In this document: piece after piece, positions 57,373 to 64,000 of the stretch
How positions within the stretch are numbered: position 1 is the first letter of the stretch
Layout of the letters: each line of letters starts with the position of its first letter
Assembly: GCA_031260295.1 (NCBI GenBank)
Contig: JAIRKE010000012.1
Coordinates: 50,728 to 114,727, forward strand
Source of the DNA: Azonexus sp.
GTDB taxonomy: Bacteria > Pseudomonadota > Gammaproteobacteria > Burkholderiales > Rhodocyclaceae
Reading direction: 5' to 3'
DNA: 64,000 bases
Notes under the pieces: model-generated
Told to the model about the DNA's origin: nothing
The model's database searches: none
The model's input: only the letters and a program-made list of their open reading frames with translations
Position numbers and translations under genes: made by a program

Positions 57373-58878
57373 ATGAGCGAATCTCGCATCCATAATGCCG
57401 CCCTGCGCAGCAAGATCATGTCGGCGGACGAAGCCGCTGCCCTCATCAGGCCCGGTGACAACGTTGGCATGAGCGGTTTCACCGGCTCGGGCCATCCCAA
57501 GGATGTTCCGCAGGCGCTTGCCCGGCGGATGGCCGCCGCCAATGAGCGTGGCGAGACGTTCCGTATCGGCCTGTTGACCGGCGCATCGACCGCGCCTGAG
57601 CTCGATGGCGCGCTTTTCAAGGCCAACGGCGTTTCCATGCGCCTGCCCTACCAGTCCGACCCGGACGGCCGCAGTCGGATCAACAGCGGCGATTCCTGGT
57701 ACATCGATGCTCACCTCTCGGAGGTGGCGCAAAACACGGCTTGGGGACATTACGGCAAGCTCGACGTCGCCTTGATCGAAATCGTCGCCATTCTCGAAGA
57801 CGGCCGGCTGGTTCCGTCGACCTCGGTCGGCAACAATCCCACTTGGCTGGAACAGGCCGATCGCGTGATTCTCGAAGTCAATGCCGGCCTGAATGCCAAA
57901 CTCGAAGGCATGCACGACATCTACAGTATCGCCCTGCCGCCGAATCGCCAGCCCATTCCGATCACCAAGCCCGGTGATCGCATTGGCGAGCCCTACATGC
58001 GAGTCGATCCGGCCAAGGTCGTGGCCGTGGTCGAAACCAATTGTCCTGATCGTGATACCCAGTTCTCCGCCCCGGATGAGAACTCGCGCCTCATTGCCGC
58101 TCACATCCTCGATTTCCTTGATTACGAAGTCAAAAAAGGACATATCCCGGCCAACCTGCTGCCGCTGCAATCGGGCGTGGGCAACGTCGCCAACGCGGTG
58201 ATGGCGGGTCTGAACGAAAGCGCTTACGAGAATCTGACCGCCTGTACCGAAGTCTTGCAGGACGGCATGCTCGACATGATCCGTTCCGGCAAGCTGGTCT
58301 GCGCCTCGGCCACGGCCATCTCGCTGTCCAAGGAAGCCCTGGCCGACTTCAACGCCAATCTCGACATTTACCGTAAGCGCATCATCCTGCGTCCGCAAGA
58401 GGTCAGCAATCATCCCGAAGTCGTTCGCCGGCTCGGCGTCATCACGATGAACGGCATGCTCGAAGCCGACATCTACGGCAACGTCAATTCCACCCACGTT
58501 CTCGGCTCCAGGATGATGAACGGGCTGGGCGGTTCCGGCGACTTTACGCGCAACGCCTACCTCTCGATCTTCATGACGCCGTCGATGGCCAAGAACGGTG
58601 CGCTGTCCTGCATCGTGCCGATGGTCTCGCACGTCGATCACACCGAACACGATGTGCAGGTGCTCGTTACCGAACACGGGTTGGCTGACCTGCGCGGACT
58701 CGCGCCGCGCCAGCGTGCCAAGCTGGTGATCGAGAAATGCGCCGATCCCAAGTTCCGTCCGGCTCTCCGGGATTACCTCGCGCGCGCCGAGAAGGGCGCC
58801 AACGGCCAGCAAACCCCGCACCTGCTGGGCGAAGCTTTCGATTGGCATTTGCGCGCGCTGAAGGGCGAATCGATGTAG
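57373..58878 (+). CDS. Succinate/acetate CoA-transferase (acetyl-CoA hydrolase/transferase family)
   Basis: A 501-residue class I CoA-transferase of the AarC/Cat1 type. The oxyanion/CoA loops GMSGFTGSGHPKDVP near the start, the catalytic glutamate E293 in CTEVLQDGML, and the GLGGSGDFTRNAYLS and TEHGLADLRGL segments are all present. Such enzymes move CoA between succinate, acetate or propionate, saving ATP in acetate uptake or fermentation. In a polyhydroxyalkanoate-storing bacterium this fits volatile-fatty-acid activation. The older name acetyl-CoA hydrolase is probably wrong for this clade. Confidence 0.93.
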   Translation: MSESRIHNAALRSKIMSADEAAALIRPGDNVGMSGFTGSGHPKDVPQALARRMAAANERGETFRIGLLTGASTAPELDGALFKANGVSMRLPYQSDPDGRSRINSGDSWYIDAHLSEVAQNTAWGHYGKLDVALIEIVAILEDGRLVPSTSVGNNPTWLEQADRVILEVNAGLNAKLEGMHDIYSIALPPNRQPIPITKPGDRIGEPYMRVDPAKVVAVVETNCPDRDTQFSAPDENSRLIAAHILDFLDYEVKKGHIPANLLPLQSGVGNVANAVMAGLNESAYENLTACTEVLQDGMLDMIRSGKLVCASATAISLSKEALADFNANLDIYRKRIILRPQEVSNHPEVVRRLGVITMNGMLEADIYGNVNSTHVLGSRMMNGLGGSGDFTRNAYLSIFMTPSMAKNGALSCIVPMVSHVDHTEHDVQVLVTEHGLADLRGLAPRQRAKLVIEKCADPKFRPALRDYLARAEKGANGQQTPHLLGEAFDWHLRALKGESM

Positions 58879-59088
58879 TAGATGTAAACCGCCCCCCGCC
58901 TGCGCAGGGGGCGGCGCTTGGCGCGGCTTTGATTGAGTCGCGCACTTGGGTTTCCGCACATGCGCGCGGGACATCCCTTCCGCCCTGCGAGGCATCTTCC
59001 CCCCGCAAGGGGGAGGGGTTGGGGAGAGGGACGGGGTAGTCAGCGGCGCTATGTGGAACTTTGTTGATTCCACCGTTCGGAGAAGAAC
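58879..59088. repeat. GC-rich repeat region between the CoA-transferase and OCD-like genes
   Basis: CCGCCCCCCGCC…GGGGGCGG at 58889-58914 forms a strong hairpin just after the stop codon, without a U tract. At about 58985-59030 lies a CTTCCCCCCGCAAGGGGGAGGGGTTGG block of the family seen at 26750 and 38349. A ribosome binding site (GGAGAAGAAC) precedes the next ATG. No gene seen. Confidence 0.55.
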
Positions 59089-60063
59089 ATGGCCTTGTTT
59101 CTCAGCGAAAACGATGTCCGCCAACTGCTGACCATGGAAATGGCGCTGGCCGGCGTCGAATCGGCGCACCGTGACCTGGCGCTCGGGCAGGCTCTCGATA
59201 CGCCGCGCCAGCGCAGCCGTCTGCCGCAGACCACCCTGCACATCCTGCAAGGCGCGCTGCCGGCCCAGGGCGTGCTCGGCTACAAGGCTTACACCAGCAA
59301 CCGCAGCGGCAACCGCTTTCTCGTACATCTGTTCGACGCCGCCAGCGGCAAGCTGCGGGCGGTGCTCGAAGCCGACTATCTGGGCATGATGCGCACCGGC
59401 GCCGCCAGCGGTGTCGCCACCCGCTGGCTGGCCCGGCCGGACAGCCGCGTCGCCGGCGTCTTCGGCGCCGGCTGGCAGGCCGAGGGGCATGTGCGGGCGC
59501 TGTGCGCCGCCTTGCCGCTGGAGCGGGTCAAGGTATTCAGCCGTAGCGCTGACAAGCTGGCAGAATTCTGCGCCTGCCTCAGCGCTGCCACCGGCGTTGC
59601 CGTCGAAGCGGCGGCCAGCGCCGAGGCGACGGTGCGCGATAGCGACATCGTCGGCACCGTGACCACGGCGGCGAAGCCGCTGTTCGAGGCCGAGTGGCTG
59701 GCCGAGGGGACGCATATCAATGGCGCAGGCTCCAACGCGCTGATCCGCCAGGAAGTGTCGGAAGCGGCCATCCGCCGTTGCCGCGTGGTTGCCGTCGATA
59801 CCGTGCCAACCGCGCTGGCCGAGGCTGGCGACCTGCTGCCCTTGCTTGAGAAGGGGCGCTTGCAGCCGCGCCAACTGGTCGAACTGGGCGACATCATCAT
59901 CGGCCGTCAGCGCGGCCGTCAGGAAACCAGCGACATCACCCTGTTCGAGTCGCAAGGCATGGCCATTCAGGATCTGGCGGTTGCCGTGCGCGTGGTCGCC
60001 GCCGCCGAGGCCGCCGGTATCGGCCGCGAATGGGGGGCAGGGTCGCCGCTGACGGAAGTTTGA
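59089..60063 (+). CDS. Ornithine cyclodeaminase/mu-crystallin family protein
   Basis: A 324-residue NAD(P)-binding protein of the OCD/mu-crystallin/alanine dehydrogenase superfamily. The Rossmann part holds GVFGAGWQAEGHVRALCAALPLERVKVFSRS, with the substrate-side motifs YKAYTSNRSGNRF, LEADYLGMMRTGAASGVAT and HINGAGSN, and a final DITLFESQGMAIQDLAVA. Members act as ornithine cyclodeaminases, ketimine reductases or amino-acid dehydrogenases, and sequence does not decide which. It shares no obvious pathway with its neighbours. Confidence 0.9.
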   Translation: MALFLSENDVRQLLTMEMALAGVESAHRDLALGQALDTPRQRSRLPQTTLHILQGALPAQGVLGYKAYTSNRSGNRFLVHLFDAASGKLRAVLEADYLGMMRTGAASGVATRWLARPDSRVAGVFGAGWQAEGHVRALCAALPLERVKVFSRSADKLAEFCACLSAATGVAVEAAASAEATVRDSDIVGTVTTAAKPLFEAEWLAEGTHINGAGSNALIRQEVSEAAIRRCRVVAVDTVPTALAEAGDLLPLLEKGRLQPRQLVELGDIIIGRQRGRQETSDITLFESQGMAIQDLAVAVRVVAAAEAAGIGREWGAGSPLTEV

Positions 60064-60212
60064 CCGGGCCGCCTGCTTGGCGGGAAAATGCGGGCACGCT
60101 TATCGGCAGGAGAGATGGTGAAGGCAGGGTTCTGGAGTTCCGACCAGGTTTCCGGCATCGCGTGGGCGACCATCGGTCGTTGCCTGGCGCGCCTGAACGG
60201 AGATGGTGCCGC

Positions 60213-61034
60213 ATGAAGCTGTCCGACATGCTGGAAATGGCGGCGTACACCGATCCCGGCCTGCTCCGCTCGCGCAACGAGGATGCGGTGTTCGCCGATG
60301 CCGCGCTCGGCATCGCCATCCTGGCCGACGGCATGGGCGGCTACAACGCCGGCGAAGTGGCCAGCGGCATGGCCTGCACCCTGTTGGCCACCGGCTTTGC
60401 CCGCTTCGTGCCGACCTGCAACGAGCACATCGACGGCGGCGGCGATCCGGCCTTCGTCCGCCAGCATCTGGTCGACGAAGTGATGGCCGCCAACCGGGCC
60501 ATCTTCCATGCCGCGCAAGGCGAGTCGCGCTACGTCGGGATGGGGACGACGCTGGTGCTGGCCTGGTTCTACGACAATCGGGTCGGCGTCGCCCATGTTG
60601 GCGATTCGCGTTTCTATCGCTTGCGCCGCAATGATTTCGAGCTGCTGACCCGGGATCACTCGCTTTTGCAGGAGCAGATTGATAGTGGCATGATTAGCCC
60701 CGAAGAGGCCCGTTTTGCGGAACACCGCAATCTGGTGACGCGGGCGCTGGGGGTCTATCCCGAGGTCGATGTCGAGGTGCATGTGCATGATGTGCAAGCG
60801 GGCGACCTGCTGCTGCTGTGTTCGGATGGCCTCAGCGAGATGGTCGACGAGGAGGGCATCAAACAGACGCTGCAAACATTGGGTGGCAACCTGGAGCTGG
60901 CTGCCGAGCAACTGGTGCATCTGGCGAACGACAACGGCGGGCGGGATAATATTTCGGTGATCCTGATCCGGGTGCTGGGCGACTATGCGGTAGCGCGCGG
61001 CTGGGCGCGGCGGCTGTGGGCGGTAATGAAGTAG
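60213..61034 (+). CDS. PP2C-type serine/threonine protein phosphatase
   Basis: A 273-residue PPM/PP2C phosphatase of the Stp/PrpC type. Metal-site and core motifs: GLLRSRNEDAVFAD, ADGMGGYNAGEVASGMA, GVAHVGDSRFYRLRR, LLLCSDGLSEMVD and GGRDNISVILI. An unusual insertion (FVPTCNEHIDGGGDPAFVRQ) lies after the second motif. A short hydrophobic/basic C-terminal tail (ARGWARRLWAVMK) follows the domain. Twelve bases separate it from the FHA gene, so the two form an operon. It would reverse Ser/Thr phosphorylation, but no kinase is in the window. Confidence 0.92.
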   Translation: MKLSDMLEMAAYTDPGLLRSRNEDAVFADAALGIAILADGMGGYNAGEVASGMACTLLATGFARFVPTCNEHIDGGGDPAFVRQHLVDEVMAANRAIFHAAQGESRYVGMGTTLVLAWFYDNRVGVAHVGDSRFYRLRRNDFELLTRDHSLLQEQIDSGMISPEEARFAEHRNLVTRALGVYPEVDVEVHVHDVQAGDLLLLCSDGLSEMVDEEGIKQTLQTLGGNLELAAEQLVHLANDNGGRDNISVILIRVLGDYAVARGWARRLWAVMK

Positions 61035-61046
61035 ACGAGGAACAAG

Positions 61047-61766
61047 ATGGCAAAACTGATCCTATCCATGGACGGCCTGGTGCTGAAGGAAATCGTGCTC
61101 GACAAGAAACGCCTGAGCATCGGCCGCAAGCCGAACAACGACGTCCAGATCGACAACCTGGCCATCTCCGGCGAGCATGCGGTGATCGTCACCATCCTCA
61201 ATGACGCCTTCCTCGAAGACCTGAACAGCACCAACGGCACTTTGGTCAATGGCCAGCCGATCAAGAAATGCATCCTGCACAACAATGACATCATCGAATT
61301 GGGTAAATACCGCCTCAAGTTCATGGCCGTCGAGCCCGAGCCGCACAGCGATTTCGAGAAGACCGGCGGGACGCGCCAAGCCATGGCCAGGCTGGCCTCC
61401 GAAATGGAGTTGCTGCCGATCGAAGGTGCGCCGACCCGCTCGCGACCCGGCGTGCCGCTCCCTCCCTCGCAAACCGGCGTGCCGCCGGCGCCGAGCATTC
61501 CCGGCGCCGCCGCTATCCAGTTGCTCAACGGCCCCAATGTCGGCAAGGAATTGCCGTTGACCAAGACGCTGACGACGCTCGGCAAGCCCGGCCAGCAGGT
61601 CGCGGTGATCGCCCGCCGGCCGCAGGGCTATTTCATCACCCACGTCGAGGGCAAGGAATTTCCGGTGCTCAATGGCCAGTCTCTCAACGTTCAGGCACAC
61701 CCCCTTGGCGACCACGACATCATCGAGATCGCCGGCATCAAAATGGAATTTTTCCTCAAGGCCTGA
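61047..61766 (+). CDS. FHA-domain protein
   Basis: A 239-residue cytoplasmic protein. An N-terminal FHA domain (about 1-95) has the phosphothreonine-binding residues in LSIGRKPNNDVQI, ISGEHAVI and LNSTNGTLVNG. A proline-rich linker (about 135-160) leads to a second, divergent FHA-like domain (IQLLNGPNVGKELPLTKTLTTLG) that lacks the usual Arg-Ser-His set. It probably recruits phosphorylated partners to the neighbouring PP2C phosphatase. AGGAACAAG precedes the ATG. Confidence 0.9.
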   Translation: MAKLILSMDGLVLKEIVLDKKRLSIGRKPNNDVQIDNLAISGEHAVIVTILNDAFLEDLNSTNGTLVNGQPIKKCILHNNDIIELGKYRLKFMAVEPEPHSDFEKTGGTRQAMARLASEMELLPIEGAPTRSRPGVPLPPSQTGVPPAPSIPGAAAIQLLNGPNVGKELPLTKTLTTLGKPGQQVAVIARRPQGYFITHVEGKEFPVLNGQSLNVQAHPLGDHDIIEIAGIKMEFFLKA

Positions 61767-61820
61767 CGGCCTCGGGCGCGGGGTATTCGTGATGATCCAG
61801 AATCTTCGCCACCGGTCGGA

Positions 61821-62588
61821 ATGAAACTGCGCGTACTCGGATGCAGCGGCGGCATCGGCGGCGAAAGCCGGCGGACCACGGCGCTGCTGGTCGATCACGA
61901 CGTGTTGATCGATGCCGGGACCGGCGTCGTCGACCTGACGATTCCCGACATGGCCTTGATTGACCATGTTTTTCTGACCCACTGCCATCTCGATCACATC
62001 GCGGCGCTGCCGCTGCTGGTCGATACCGTCGCCGACCGGCGGCAAACGCCGCTGACCGTTTACGGCACGGCGCCGGTGCTGGCCCTGTTGCGTCGGCACA
62101 TCTTCAACTGGGAAATCTGGCCGGATCTTTCTCAGCTACCGAGCGCCGAGCAGCCATTCCTGCGCTACCAGGCCATCGAGCCGGGTGTCCCGGTAAGCTT
62201 GGGGGCACGCAGCTTCACCGCGCTGCCGGTGGATCACCACGTGCCGGCCGTCGGTTACCGCCTAGATTCGGGCCGGGCCAGCCTGGTCTTCTCCGGCGAT
62301 ACCGGTCCCTGCGATGCCTTCTGGCAGGCCGTCAACGCCGTCGACAACCTGCGCCACCTGATTATCGAGTGCGCCTTCCCCAACCGCGACGAGCGGCTGG
62401 CGACGTTGTCCAGACACCTCTGCCCCTCGCTGCTGGCTGCCGAACTGCGCAAGCTCGAACGCTGCTGCGCCATCCACATCGCCCACCTAAAACCCGGCCA
62501 GAGCGCGCTGACCATGGCCGAAATTGCCCCCTGCCTCGACGACTTCAAGCCGCAAATGCTGACCACCAACCAGGTGTTCGAGTTTTGA
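61821..62588 (+). CDS. MBL-fold hydrolase, cyclic-nucleotide-phosphodiesterase-like
   Basis: A 255-residue metallo-beta-lactamase-fold enzyme. The metal motif HCHLDH (H54-x-H56-x-D58-H59) stands in FLTHCHLDHIAALPLLVDTV, with further ligands in ALPVDHHVPA, VFSGDTGPC and the final His in IHIAHLKPG. The opening MKLRVLGCSGGIGGESRRTT and overall length are like class II cAMP phosphodiesterases and RNase Z-like hydrolases. With a cAMP-producing enzyme at 19675, a phosphodiesterase role is attractive but not demonstrated. Same strand as PP2C and FHA, 54 bases downstream. Confidence 0.8.
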   Translation: MKLRVLGCSGGIGGESRRTTALLVDHDVLIDAGTGVVDLTIPDMALIDHVFLTHCHLDHIAALPLLVDTVADRRQTPLTVYGTAPVLALLRRHIFNWEIWPDLSQLPSAEQPFLRYQAIEPGVPVSLGARSFTALPVDHHVPAVGYRLDSGRASLVFSGDTGPCDAFWQAVNAVDNLRHLIIECAFPNRDERLATLSRHLCPSLLAAELRKLERCCAIHIAHLKPGQSALTMAEIAPCLDDFKPQMLTTNQVFEF

Positions 62589-62734
62589 GATGACGCATTG
62601 CGGACGGCGAGGTGCCGTGAATTGTCGATTGAGGCGTCCCGGCGCATTTTGATTATGTGTTGATTGTCGCGGGCTGTTGTGTAATGCATTGATTTTATAC
62701 AATATCTATCCTTTTTGACTCATCCCGTCCCGGG

Positions 62735-62750
62735 TGGCACGCAAGCTGCT
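62735..62750 (+). promoter_or_regulatory. Sigma-54 promoter of the pilin gene
   Basis: TGGCACGCAAGCTGCT: GG at 62736-62737 and GC at 62748-62749 with exactly ten bases between, and a perfect TGGCACG at -24. Transcription would begin near 62760, 37 bases before the ATG. PilR-controlled sigma-54 promoters are the rule for pilA genes. Confidence 0.75.
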
Positions 62751-62796
62751 CTATCGTTGTCAGCGGTCTTTCCCGCCTTTTCAAAAGGAGATTCAA

Positions 62797-63309
62797 ATGA
62801 AGCGCGTACAACAGGGTTTCACTCTGATCGAACTCATGATCGTCGTGGCCATCATCGGTATTCTGGCGGCCGTCGCCATTCCGCAGTACCAGACCTATGT
62901 CGCCAAGTCGCAGGTATCGCGGGTCATGGGGGAAGTGGGCGATATTAAAAATGGTGTCGAGGTTTGCCTGACCGAGGGGCGCGAGACTATTAATTCGAAC
63001 TTTGAACTGGGCGCAGACATAGGACTTACTGAATGTGATCTGCAAGCGTCGGCATCCTCGCTCTTGGAAGGGGATGCGCAAGGCGAAGGCGTGGATCCGC
63101 CTGCCGGCTTGGGCTACCCGATCGTAGACCCAGAAACTTTGGATCCTTCCGCAGCCATCACGGTTACAGGAACATTCGGCAACGCCGCTGCGATTATTCT
63201 CAAAGGCAAGACCCTGACTTGGCATCGTATTAACAGTGGCACTTGGGTGTGCATTACCGACGTTGATAAGAAGTTCCGTCCGCGCGGCTGCGAAAATAGC
63301 ACTATTTAA
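62797..63309 (+). CDS. pilA: Type IV pilin (PilA-like major pilin)
   Basis: A 170-residue type IVa pilin: leader MKRVQQG, mature start [51 protein letters not shown], the conserved alpha1 helix with Glu5. Four cysteines lie in the mature protein (VCL, ECD, VCI, GCE), the last pair enclosing the D-loop [23 protein letters not shown] is six bases before the ATG. It has a sigma-54 promoter and its own terminator, thus is monocistronic. It is unlike the pilins at 16416-17779 and belongs to the classical twitching-pilus type. Confidence 0.93.
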   Translation: MKRVQQGFTLIELMIVVAIIGILAAVAIPQYQTYVAKSQVSRVMGEVGDIKNGVEVCLTEGRETINSNFELGADIGLTECDLQASASSLLEGDAQGEGVDPPAGLGYPIVDPETLDPSAAITVTGTFGNAAAIILKGKTLTWHRINSGTWVCITDVDKKFRPRGCENSTI

Positions 63310-63335
63310 TTAAACCCGCCCGGATTGCAAATCAC

Positions 63336-63360
63336 AAGCGCCCTTCGGGGCGCTTTCTTT
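63336..63360 (+). terminator. Rho-independent terminator after the pilin gene
   Basis: AAGCGCCC-TTCG-GGGCGCTT stem followed by TCTTTATT. Confidence 0.88.
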
Positions 63361-63407
63361 ATTCTGGTCGGCGGATGGCTCCGCTACCTTGGTTCGCCTG
63401 CTCACCC

Positions 63408-64000
63408 ATGTTCTTGCGCCAACCACTTCCCTCAATTTTCCTGCGGCTGCTGGTTTTGATCCTGCCCATGCTGCCGGGCGTCTTCGCCGCCTGGTGGCTC
63501 GAGGTCTACCGGCCCTGGTTCTGGGCGGAGTTTCTGCTGCTGGCGGTCTTGGCCCGTGGCCGCTCCTGGCTCTTCGCGCTCTGCTTGGCCGCGCTGTGGC
63601 TCGGGGACTATCTTTTCGTCTTCGCGCAAATCAACCTGTCGTCCGACTATGGCGATGCGCTGGAACTGCTGCGCTTTCTGCCCTACTCGAACGTCGGCTG
63701 GATTGCGGCGGCTTTCGCGGGCGTCGCTGCCCTGTTGCTGTGGGGTTGGTTGTGCGTGCAGGTGCACCGTTTGGCGTCGCCGGGCCGCGGCATGTTGTTA
63801 TGGTCCTTGCTGCTGCTGGGCATCACGGTCGCATGGCCGGGCCGCGACGGCTTCAATCACACGGAAGGTGCGCTCTACGCCATTCGCCAGGCCAAGCTGG
63901 CCGGTTCCTGGGTGCTGGACAGTCTGTTCATGCGGGAGTCCCTGGCGTTCTTTGAATACCGCGATCCGGATTCCGTCGGCCAGTTCGGCGACCTCCCGCC
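63408..64000 (+). CDS. Unidentified polytopic membrane protein (3' partial)
   Basis: The plus-strand frame opening at the ATG 63408 (an ATG at 63375 is also in frame) runs to the window end without a stop, 197 codons. It shows about four to five membrane helices: FLRLLVLILPMLPGVFAAWW, FWAEFLLLAVLARG, a WLFALCLAALWLGDYLFVF segment, then VGWIAAAFAGVAALLLWGW and MLLWSLLLLGITVAW. After that comes a periplasmic-looking start (RDGFNHTEGALYAIRQAK). The pattern, short membrane bundle then soluble part, is that of sulfatase-type phosphoethanolamine or glycerophosphate transferases, which modify LPS or pilins. The catalytic domain lies beyond the window, so this is only a guess. Confidence 0.6.
   Translation, partial: MFLRQPLPSIFLRLLVLILPMLPGVFAAWWLEVYRPWFWAEFLLLAVLARGRSWLFALCLAALWLGDYLFVFAQINLSSDYGDALELLRFLPYSNVGWIAAAFAGVAALLLWGWLCVQVHRLASPGRGMLLWSLLLLGITVAWPGRDGFNHTEGALYAIRQAKLAGSWVLDSLFMRESLAFFEYRDPDSVGQFGDLP

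Noticed and set aside
57349-59955. Minus-strand open frame of 868 codons opposite the CoA-transferase and OCD-like genes
   Set aside because: Antisense shadow spanning two well-supported genes and the repeat region between them.
63389-63955. Plus-strand frame of 188 codons near the window end
   Set aside because: It is out of frame with the membrane-protein frame from 63408, which has clear hydrophobic segments and stays open to the window end; this one is Arg/Gly-rich.

Overview
The window reads as chromosome of a GC-rich betaproteobacterium, most like the Rhodocyclales (Dechloromonas/Azonexus relatives). The grounds are recall-based: a conserved betaproteobacterial super-operon (mlaFEDACB, yadGH, ibaG, murA, hisGD..., tatABC, HtrA protease, Nif3), an MSHA-type pilus locus, paired phasins for polyhydroxyalkanoate granules, a kdsD-kdsC-lptC-lptA lipopolysaccharide block, and several families of short dispersed repeats. 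No rRNA, tRNA, CRISPR array, intact insertion sequence or prophage was seen.

Layout. 1-4936: 3' part of a nadR-like gene and the helicase hrpA. 4929-8600: a small accessory island, less GC-rich than its surroundings, with an orphan Hint (intein-like) gene that starts inside the end of hrpA, a Sel1-repeat lipoprotein, two divergent VapBC modules and many short repeats. 8613-10108: EI24 membrane protein and molybdopterin-binding-domain gene. 10201-11413: two phasins. 11636-14350: lptA, lptC, kdsC, kdsD. 14403-16355: Kef-type antiporter. 16416-34474: an MSHA-like pilus region, with a tandem pilin pair, a histidine kinase, a class III adenylate cyclase, minor pilins, mshK-J-I-G-E-N-L-M and a sigma-54 response regulator. 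34580-38314: the Mla lipid-transport operon. 38499-41462: ABC-2 exporter, ibaG and murA. 41824-50453: cold-shock gene and histidine biosynthesis, broken by a chromate-transporter pair and an inverted hisC. 50463-54430: tatA, an unknown small membrane protein, tatBC, HtrA protease and Nif3. 54431-60063: phenylacetate-CoA ligase, MATE pump, acetate/succinate CoA-transferase and an ornithine-cyclodeaminase homologue. 60213-62588: PP2C phosphatase, FHA protein and a metallo-beta-lactamase-fold hydrolase. 62797-64000: a type IV pilin and the start of an unidentified membrane protein.

How parts may work together. The MSHA-like machine, its split two-component system (kinase at 17910, sigma-54 activator at 33056) and the -24/-12 promoter in front of the tandem pilins look like one regulatory circuit. 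The adenylate cyclase lies at the distal end of the same gene run. The Mla genes, the LPS genes and murA form an envelope-biogenesis theme. The ancestral mla-murA-his-tat super-operon is interrupted at several junctions, and each interruption carries dispersed inverted repeats. The most unusual items are the orphan Hint gene, the protein inserted between tatA and tatB, the VapC with a replaced catalytic acid, and the mobile-element-like insertion that duplicated the start of mshG. All function names come from motif and context recognition; no database search was run.
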